Below are positions 59,002 through 64,000 of a stretch of 64,000 bases of DNA, piece by piece. The DNA comes from Pseudomonadota bacterium. Lineage in GTDB: Bacteria > Pseudomonadota > Alphaproteobacteria > Sphingomonadales > Sphingomonadaceae. Numbering within the stretch: the first letter of the stretch is position 1; each line of letters opens with the position of its first letter. Under the pieces are notes generated by a model. That model ran no database searches and had not been told where the DNA came from. It saw nothing but the letters and a program-made list of their open reading frames with translations. Made by a program: the position numbers and the translations under genes. The stretch covers positions 62,001 through 126,000 of the forward strand of contig JAJZQN010000001.1 in NCBI GenBank assembly GCA_021847605.1, read 5' to 3'.

Positions 59002-59892
59002 ATGGAAAATTATCCCGCTCCTGCGCGCGCCATCGTCGCGCAAATGGCTGAAAAGGCCGCCGCAAACCCCGCTCGCGCCATTGCCTATCAGGGCGCGCCG
59101 GGGGCCAATTCGCATCTGGCTGCGCTGGGTTATGCGCCTGACAGCGTGCCGCTGCCTTGTTTTGCATTTGAGGATGCGATCGATGCGGTACGCAACGGCT
59201 TGGCCGATCGGGCGATCATTCCGATCGAAAACAGCCTGCATGGGCGGGTGGCGGACATGCATTTCCTGCTGCCGGAATCGGGATTGTCGATCGTCGACGA
59301 ATATTTTCTGCGCATCCGTCATTGCCTGATGGCGCCCGATGACGCGCCGGTCAAAAGCGCGATCAGCCATCCGCAGGCGCTGGGCCAGTGCCGCCATTAT
59401 CTGCGCGAGCGGGGCATACAGCCGGTTGCCTATGCCGATACGGCGGGCGCGGCGGCGCTGGTGGCGGAAAGCCGTGTGCCGGGTGAAGGGGCGATCGCTC
59501 CCTATCTGGCGGCCGAACTCTACGGATTGCGCCTGATCGCCGAGAATATCGAGGATAGCGACGACAATATGACCCGCTTCGTCGTGCTGTCCCGCGAGCC
59601 GAAAGTGCCGCAGGCCGGGGTCGGTCCGGTGATGACGACATTCCTGTTCGCGGTAAAGAATATTCCGGCCGCCTTGTACAAGGCGATGGGCGGTTTTGCG
59701 ACCAACGGGGTCAATATGACCAAGCTGGAAAGCTATCAGCGGGGCGCAAGTTTCTCCGCCACGGAATTTTACTGCGATATTGAAGGGATGCCGGGCGATC
59801 CGGCGGTGGATCGGGCGCTCGCGGAACTGGAATTCCACACCAAATGGGTGCGGGTGCTGGGCAGCTATCGGCAGGCCCGACCCCGCACGTAA
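59002..59892 (+). CDS. pheA: Prephenate dehydratase
   Basis: 296 residues. Makes phenylpyruvate from prephenate, the committed step to phenylalanine. The catalytic domain shows YQGAPGANSHLAALGYAP, AIIPIENSLHGRVADMHFLL, ISHPQALGQCRHYLRERGIQ and DDNMTRFVVLSRE with the TRF motif. A C-terminal ACT domain follows (MTTFLFAVKNIPAALYKAMG, MTKLESYQRGASFSATEFYC). The ACT domain has ESYQ where many dehydratases have ESRP, as common in alphaproteobacteria. Monofunctional; no chorismate mutase domain. Confidence 0.96.
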   Translation: MENYPAPARAIVAQMAEKAAANPARAIAYQGAPGANSHLAALGYAPDSVPLPCFAFEDAIDAVRNGLADRAIIPIENSLHGRVADMHFLLPESGLSIVDEYFLRIRHCLMAPDDAPVKSAISHPQALGQCRHYLRERGIQPVAYADTAGAAALVAESRVPGEGAIAPYLAAELYGLRLIAENIEDSDDNMTRFVVLSREPKVPQAGVGPVMTTFLFAVKNIPAALYKAMGGFATNGVNMTKLESYQRGASFSATEFYCDIEGMPGDPAVDRALAELEFHTKWVRVLGSYRQARPRT

Positions 59893-59941
59893 TTATACGT
59901 AGCTGGTTGGTGGAGTGGTGCAGGGCCGCTATAGGGGCGTC

Positions 59942-60682
59942 ATGGTCGCAGCCATCCTGTTTTCCGTCATCGCGATGAGTGCCATTGTGGGCGTTCGATA
60001 CCTGCTGGCCAGCGGCGGATTCGCACTGGCGACGCGCATTCGTCAGCCCGGCCTGTACAGGGGGCTGGAGCGGCAGATGGGACGGGAAATCGGCTGGTCG
60101 CACCTGTCCGCCGTCCTGTATGGCATTCCCGCAGGGATCGTGGCGTGGGGGTGGCAGGCACGGGGCTGGACGAAAATCTACACCGATATTGACAGGTTCG
60201 GCCTGTGGTATGTGCCGGTCGCGATCTTCCTGTACCTGTTCCTGCATGATACATGGTTTTACTGGACCCATCGCTGGATGCATCAGCCAAGGCTGTTCCG
60301 CATCGCCCATGCGGTCCATCATGCCAGCCGTCCGCCCACGGCCTGGGCCGCGATGAGCTTTCATCCCTGGGAAGCATTGAGCGGGGCGTTCGTCATTCCG
60401 GTGCTGGTCTTTTTCATTCCGGTCCATGTCGGCGCGCTGGGCGTGGTGCTGACCATCATGACCGTGATGGGCGTCAGCAATCATATGGGGTGGGAGATGT
60501 TTCCGCGTGCGATGGTGCATGGCCCGATCGGCAAATGGATCATTACCGCCAGCCACCATCAGCGGCATCATGACATATATCGCTGTAACTATGGGCTTTA
60601 TTTCAGATTTTGGGATAGGTTGTGCGGGACGGACAAGGGCTTGGGTGATTTTTCGAAGGCTGGCGCGAAGGTGAAGGCGTGA
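59942..60682 (+). CDS. Sterol desaturase / fatty acid hydroxylase superfamily protein
   Basis: 246 residues from the ATG at 59942; the upstream GTG start is less likely. Membrane di-iron fold with histidine clusters HDTWFYWTHRWMH, AHAVHHASRPPTAWAA, FHPWEA and the late HHQRHHDIYRCNYGLYF. Three or four membrane segments. The family includes sterol C5-desaturases, carotenoid hydroxylases and alkane-type hydroxylases; here the substrate could be a fatty acid, hopanoid or carotenoid. Its stop overlaps the start of the next gene. Confidence 0.86.
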   Translation: MVAAILFSVIAMSAIVGVRYLLASGGFALATRIRQPGLYRGLERQMGREIGWSHLSAVLYGIPAGIVAWGWQARGWTKIYTDIDRFGLWYVPVAIFLYLFLHDTWFYWTHRWMHQPRLFRIAHAVHHASRPPTAWAAMSFHPWEALSGAFVIPVLVFFIPVHVGALGVVLTIMTVMGVSNHMGWEMFPRAMVHGPIGKWIITASHHQRHHDIYRCNYGLYFRFWDRLCGTDKGLGDFSKAGAKVKA

Positions 60683-61116
60683 AGCGGGCTGTGGGGCTGG
60701 CCATGCTGGCATGGGTGGGGCTGAGCGCGGCGGCGCCCCACGATCTGGCGCAACCACTGAGTATGGATCTGGTCGGCCTGCGGTCCACAAAGGGGCAGGT
60801 GCTGGTCTGTGTGACGCGGGCGGCCGATCATTTTCCCGATTGCAGCGCCGATCCCGATAAACGGCATTTCACCGTCGCGGCCAAGGGCGGAGCGACCCCG
60901 CTCGGCATGCTGGCGCCGGGTGATTATGCCATCGCCATCATCCATGACGAAAATGCCAATGGCCGGCTGGACACGTTTGCGGGCATCCCGCGAGAGGGCG
61001 TGGGCTTTTCCCGCAATCCCGTGCTGCGCTTTGGTGCGCCCAGTTTCAGTTCGGCGCGTTTTTCGGTTTCCGGCGCGCCGGTGGAGCAGGACATCAAGCT
61101 CAAATATTTTCTCTGA
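60679..61116 (+). CDS. DUF2141-family exported protein
   Basis: 145 residues from a GTG overlapping the preceding stop by 4 bp. A signal peptide (AVGLAMLAWVGLSAAAPHDL). The mature part has VLVCVTRAADHFPDCSADPD, GDYAIAIIHDENANGRLDTF and AGIPREGVGFSRNPVLRFG, the typical DUF2141 pattern with Asp/Asn-rich metal-binding-like loop. Periplasmic; in sphingomonads it often accompanies carotenoid or fatty acid hydroxylase genes. Function unknown. Confidence 0.85.
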   Translation: MKRAVGLAMLAWVGLSAAAPHDLAQPLSMDLVGLRSTKGQVLVCVTRAADHFPDCSADPDKRHFTVAAKGGATPLGMLAPGDYAIAIIHDENANGRLDTFAGIPREGVGFSRNPVLRFGAPSFSSARFSVSGAPVEQDIKLKYFL

Positions 61117-61190
61117 GACGAGCGGCGGGAACCTGTAACCGCCTCGAAACATTCTAACCCTGATCGAAACGCTCGAAGAACAGGGTCATC

Positions 61191-62042
61191 ATGCCATTTA
61201 CCAGCCGCATTCTGGCTGCGACCATCGTCGCGGTCACGTCCTTCTACACGCCCGCGCTGGCGCAGGAGGAGGAGGAGGAGCATAGCACATTGACCATCGG
61301 GGCGGGGGCAGCCGTCATTCCCAGCTATGAAGGGTCCGACGAATATCGGGTGATGCCCCTGGTTCAGGCGCGGGGCAAAGTGCATGACTTTTCCTTCTGG
61401 ACGCGCGGCACATCGCTTTATTTCGACGCGATTCCCGATCCCACCGGCACGGGCGTCGATTTCGAATTCGGTCCCATGGTCAATGTCCGACTGGATCGCA
61501 GCAGCCGTAAACAGATACGGGACGATGCCGTCCGCCTGCTTGGCACGCGGGACGTCGCGGTCGAGGTCGGCGGTTTCGTCGGCATCGGCAAGACAGGTGT
61601 CCTGACCAGCCCCTATGACAATCTGTCGGCGCGGATCGCGGTGGCCAAGGATGTTGCGGGCGCGCATGAAAGCTGGGTCGTGACCCCGACGATCGAATAT
61701 TTCACCCCGCTTTCCAAGTCGGCCTTCGTCGGCACGTCGATTTCGGCGGAATATGTCGGCAAGAAATATGGCGCCTATTATTTCGACATCGACCCGGCGG
61801 AATCAGCGGCGAGCGGTCTGGCTGCCTATGACCGTGCCGGGCGCGGATCGGGCCTGCGCCGGTTGAACGTCAACCTGTCGGCCGGCAAATCCTTGTCGGG
61901 CGATCTGCGCCATGGATGGACCGTATTCGGCGTGGTCGGATATAATCGCCTGCTCGGCAAATATGCAGATTCTCCGATCGTGTCCGACGTGGGATCGAAG
62001 AACCAGTTCGTCGGCGCACTGGGCATCGGTTACACATTTTAA
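61191..62042 (+). CDS. MipA/OmpV-family outer-membrane protein
   Basis: 283 residues. Signal peptide up to ALAQEEEEE. A beta-barrel follows with TLTIGAGAAVIPSYEGSDEY, FSFWTRGTSLYFDAIPDPTG, STSISAEYVGKKYGAYYF-like segments and a terminal aromatic strand QFVGALGIGYTF. The family contains MipA scaffolds and OmpV-like porins. It stands alone, 74 bp after the DUF2141 gene. Confident as a barrel protein; function not specified. Confidence 0.88.
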   Translation: MPFTSRILAATIVAVTSFYTPALAQEEEEEHSTLTIGAGAAVIPSYEGSDEYRVMPLVQARGKVHDFSFWTRGTSLYFDAIPDPTGTGVDFEFGPMVNVRLDRSSRKQIRDDAVRLLGTRDVAVEVGGFVGIGKTGVLTSPYDNLSARIAVAKDVAGAHESWVVTPTIEYFTPLSKSAFVGTSISAEYVGKKYGAYYFDIDPAESAASGLAAYDRAGRGSGLRRLNVNLSAGKSLSGDLRHGWTVFGVVGYNRLLGKYADSPIVSDVGSKNQFVGALGIGYTF

Positions 62043-62061
62043 GGAGTATTTCGGCTCATAT

Positions 62062-63054
62062 TCAGGCCAGCGCAGGCTGGCCTGAACCATTACTGCCATG
62101 TCGCCGATGAACCGCGACGCAGCTTATGACGCTGGCCACGACCAGAGCAAAGGCGGCAACTTCCATGACCGTGGGCAGCCGGTGCATCCACAGGAAGCCG
62201 TAGATCAGCGCAAAGAGCGTTTCGAACAGGATCATCTGTCCGACGAGCGTCATGGGTAACAGGCGGCTTGCCCGATTCCACAAGGCGTTGCCAAGGATAG
62301 AGGCGAAGATAGCGACTCCCGTCGATACCAGCGCGAATCGTCCCCATTCTGGCAGGCTGTGGCGAACAGGTTCGATGGCGAGCGTGACAGGGATGAGCAA
62401 TAATGCCTGAGCGCCGGTCACAAGCCCGGTCAGCAAATTCCAGTCATGGGCGGCGAGATGGGGCAGGCGGCCGAGGCAACGGCTGTTGACCACGGCAAAG
62501 ATCGTCCAGGATATGAGCGCACCGATTGCGAAGAAGAGACCTGTGACCCGAAGAGGGCTGGCGCCGTTGGCAGGGCCGGCCACCGCCTGCCACCCGATAC
62601 AAATGGCCCCGGCAGTGCAGAGCAGGAGCGAGGGGGTGAGCCGGGTCAGCGCCACGGCATTATGATCGCGGCTGCCGATGATGGTGACGGCGACGGGTAG
62701 AAAGCCGATGACCAGAGAGGTCAGCGCGATGCCGCCAGCATGAACGGCGCTCGACAGCAGCACGAAATAGACGATGTTGCCGGTCAGGCCCAGCCAGCAC
62801 AGCGTCATCCAGTCGCGGCGGACGAGTTGCGAGGCAATGCTGCGCCAGCGTGGGGCAAGCATCATGGCGGATAATATGCCATAGGCCAGATAGCGCCCGA
62901 TTGCGATTTGCAGCGGCGTGAATTCCCGAACCAGTTCAGGGGCGACGAACACCAGACCCCATATCGCGCCCGCACCCATGCCATAGCCGATGCCCAGCGT
63001 CATATTGTTCCCGTCCGACTGGCCCACCATGCCCATTTCGCTCCGATTTCCCAA
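62062..63054 (-). CDS. DMT-superfamily (EamA) transporter
   Basis: 330 residues with ten membrane segments in two EamA halves: LGIGYGMGAGAIWGLVFVAP, ALTSLVIGFLPVAVTIIGSR, LFFAIGALISWTIFAVVNSR, LVSTGVAIFASILGNALWNR and PTVMEVAAFALVVASVISCV. It is transcribed divergently from the Lrp gene 76 bp away, the classical layout of an amino-acid or metabolite exporter with its sensor. The start may lie a few codons further in (MTLGIG at residue 18). Substrate unknown. Confidence 0.88.
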   Translation of the reverse strand: MGNRSEMGMVGQSDGNNMTLGIGYGMGAGAIWGLVFVAPELVREFTPLQIAIGRYLAYGILSAMMLAPRWRSIASQLVRRDWMTLCWLGLTGNIVYFVLLSSAVHAGGIALTSLVIGFLPVAVTIIGSRDHNAVALTRLTPSLLLCTAGAICIGWQAVAGPANGASPLRVTGLFFAIGALISWTIFAVVNSRCLGRLPHLAAHDWNLLTGLVTGAQALLLIPVTLAIEPVRHSLPEWGRFALVSTGVAIFASILGNALWNRASRLLPMTLVGQMILFETLFALIYGFLWMHRLPTVMEVAAFALVVASVISCVAVHRRHGSNGSGQPALA

Positions 63055-63130
63055 TGGAGGCAGGTCATATCATCGGCCGGGCGAGAAAAGTGCGCTTGAT
63101 CGGGGCTGAAAATGCAACAATTACTCGCTT

Positions 63131-63619
63131 ATGGCCATGAACCGACAGTCCGGCAGGCGTGCGCTCGACGCATTCGACCTTGCGATCCTGCGTATCGTGC
63201 AGAAGGATAACAAGACGCCGCAACGCACGATTGCGCAAGCGGTGAACCTGTCCGCTGCGGCCGTACAGCGCCGGATCGCGGCAATGGAGGAGGATGGGGT
63301 GATCGCGCGAAACGTCGCGATCGTCGATACGCGGGCGCTCCATATGACGATCACCTCCATCGTGGAGGTCCACCTTATCAACGAACGGCCTGCGACGGTG
63401 GACAGCGCCAAGGCGATCTTCATGGCCGCGCCGGAAGTGCAGCAATGCTATTATGTGACCGGCGGCATCAGTTTCGTGCTGGTGATCGTGACCCGCGACA
63501 TGATCGAATATGAAGCGATTACCCGCCGTCTGTTCGCCGATAGCGAGGCGGTGGCCAGTTTTCGCAGCCTGATCGCGCTCGATCGGGTGAAGACGGGCGC
63601 AGAAATTCCGATCTTTTGA
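63131..63619 (+). CDS. Lrp/AsnC-family transcriptional regulator
   Basis: 162 residues. N-terminal winged helix-turn-helix (LDAFDLAILRIVQKDNKTPQ, RTIAQAVNLSAAAVQRRIAA, MEEDGVIARNVAIVD) and C-terminal RAM domain (HMTITSIVEVHLINERPATV, EVQQCYYVTGGISFVLVIVT). It likely controls the divergent EamA transporter in response to an amino acid. The start is well supported by the short gap to the divergent gene. Confidence 0.93.
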   Translation: MAMNRQSGRRALDAFDLAILRIVQKDNKTPQRTIAQAVNLSAAAVQRRIAAMEEDGVIARNVAIVDTRALHMTITSIVEVHLINERPATVDSAKAIFMAAPEVQQCYYVTGGISFVLVIVTRDMIEYEAITRRLFADSEAVASFRSLIALDRVKTGAEIPIF

Positions 63620-63727
63620 GCGGGATGGGGTGCCGGTGCAGCCGCACTTCTTGTCCCCAAGGGGTGACGCCCCACATAAGGCGCTGTATGACGGCGGGCG
63701 ATACCGCATTGGCAGGAGATTAGAAGC

Positions 63728-64000
63728 GTGGCGACCCTTGGAATGAGCGAAACCGAAAAGGCGGCGGTGGAGGCATTTCGCCGCGACGTGGTGGAGCCGT
63801 CGCGCACGCAACTGGTGATCGTGGATTTCTGGGCCGAATGGTGCGGCCCGTGCAAGCAGCTTGCCCCCGTCATCGAAAAGGTGTGCGAGGAATATGCGTC
63901 CAAGGGCGTGAAGCTGGTCAAGGTGAATGTGGATGAAAATAGCTTCATTGCCAGCCAGTTCCGCGTGCAATCCATTCCCACCGTCTATGCCGTGTTTCAG
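63728..64000 (+). CDS. Thioredoxin-domain protein, partial at window end
   Basis: At least 91 residues from the GTG at 63728 without a stop in the window. The thioredoxin active site FWAEWCGPCKQLAPVIEKVC is at residues 34-53 (CGPC at 39-42), with VNVDENSFIASQFRVQSIPT following. The N-terminal extension (GMSETEKAAVEAFRRDVVEP) suits the CnoX/YbbN-type co-chaperone, which continues with TPR repeats beyond the window, but that cannot be seen here. Dithiol-disulphide exchange or chaperedoxin role. Confidence 0.9.
   Translation, partial: MATLGMSETEKAAVEAFRRDVVEPSRTQLVIVDFWAEWCGPCKQLAPVIEKVCEEYASKGVKLVKVNVDENSFIASQFRVQSIPTVYAVFQ

Noticed and set aside
1-64000. CRISPR arrays
   Set aside because: No regularly spaced 25-40 bp repeats and no cas genes were seen; the repeats present are isolated palindromes.
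1-64000. tRNA or rRNA genes, including a tRNA as island target
   Set aside because: I saw no convincing T-loop (GGTTCGAATCC type) in a cloverleaf context, nor rRNA sequence. The CGAATCC at 29917 is part of a simple hairpin.

Overview
The window looks like the chromosome of a sphingomonad (alphaproteobacterium; Sphingobium, Sphingomonas or a close relative). The evidence is high G+C, TonB-receptor/amidohydrolase and UrcA genes, an HdaA-type DnaA regulator, a Lrp-rich layout, and a mobile element of a gene order I know from sphingomonads. The assignment rests on recognised protein families and gene order, not on a database search. I found no rRNA, tRNA or CRISPR array.

Layout. 1-9.9 kb is core chromosome, mostly on the minus strand: polA (cut by the window edge), an anti-sigma/ECF sigma pair behind a GT4 glycosyltransferase, a class A beta-lactamase-like lipoprotein, an alpha/beta hydrolase, nadB, and an ABC ATPase without its permease. 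A frameshifted helix-turn-helix gene (about 9.93-10.17 kb) marks the left junction of a mobile island.

10.2 to about 29.5 kb is an integrative and mobilizable element. It has a large serine recombinase, a DUF6516-type toxin-antitoxin pair with a consensus promoter and palindromic operator, an AlpA-like regulator and an orphan ParB-like protein. Next comes an unusual block of two overlapping genes with degenerate nucleotidyltransferase-like and HEPN-like domains plus a protein with two sigma-region-4-like modules (17.9-20.6 kb). Then follow DUF6429, DUF6771 and other small proteins, a two-domain retropepsin-like protein with PDZ, TraD proteins, a Ti-type oriT, the TraA relaxase-helicase and a DUF6118 protein. 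No mating-pore or coupling-protein genes are present, so the element should need a helper to transfer. Its right arm carries GFA, GNAT and NUDIX cargo.

29.95-40 kb is a peptide or amide scavenging locus: two tandem secreted M20-type amidohydrolases, a TonB-dependent receptor, a divergent Lrp regulator, a large secreted zinc metalloprotease and an UrcA protein. A decayed N6-adenine methyltransferase fragment lies near 40.2 kb.

40.5-64 kb is housekeeping DNA: purN (fused to an MmcQ/YjbR-like domain) and purM, then a membrane-anchored protein, hdaA, ppk and ppx in one run. After these come a queuosine-precursor transporter, argB, a yggT-DUF167-folD run with a MarC protein, an OmpA lipoprotein, a CorC/HlyC-type protein, a P-loop kinase, cytochrome c, pheA, a sterol-desaturase-family protein, an OmpV-family protein, an EamA exporter with its Lrp regulator, and the start of a thioredoxin-domain protein. 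Palindromic REP-like repeats sit in several gaps; two of them bracket purM.
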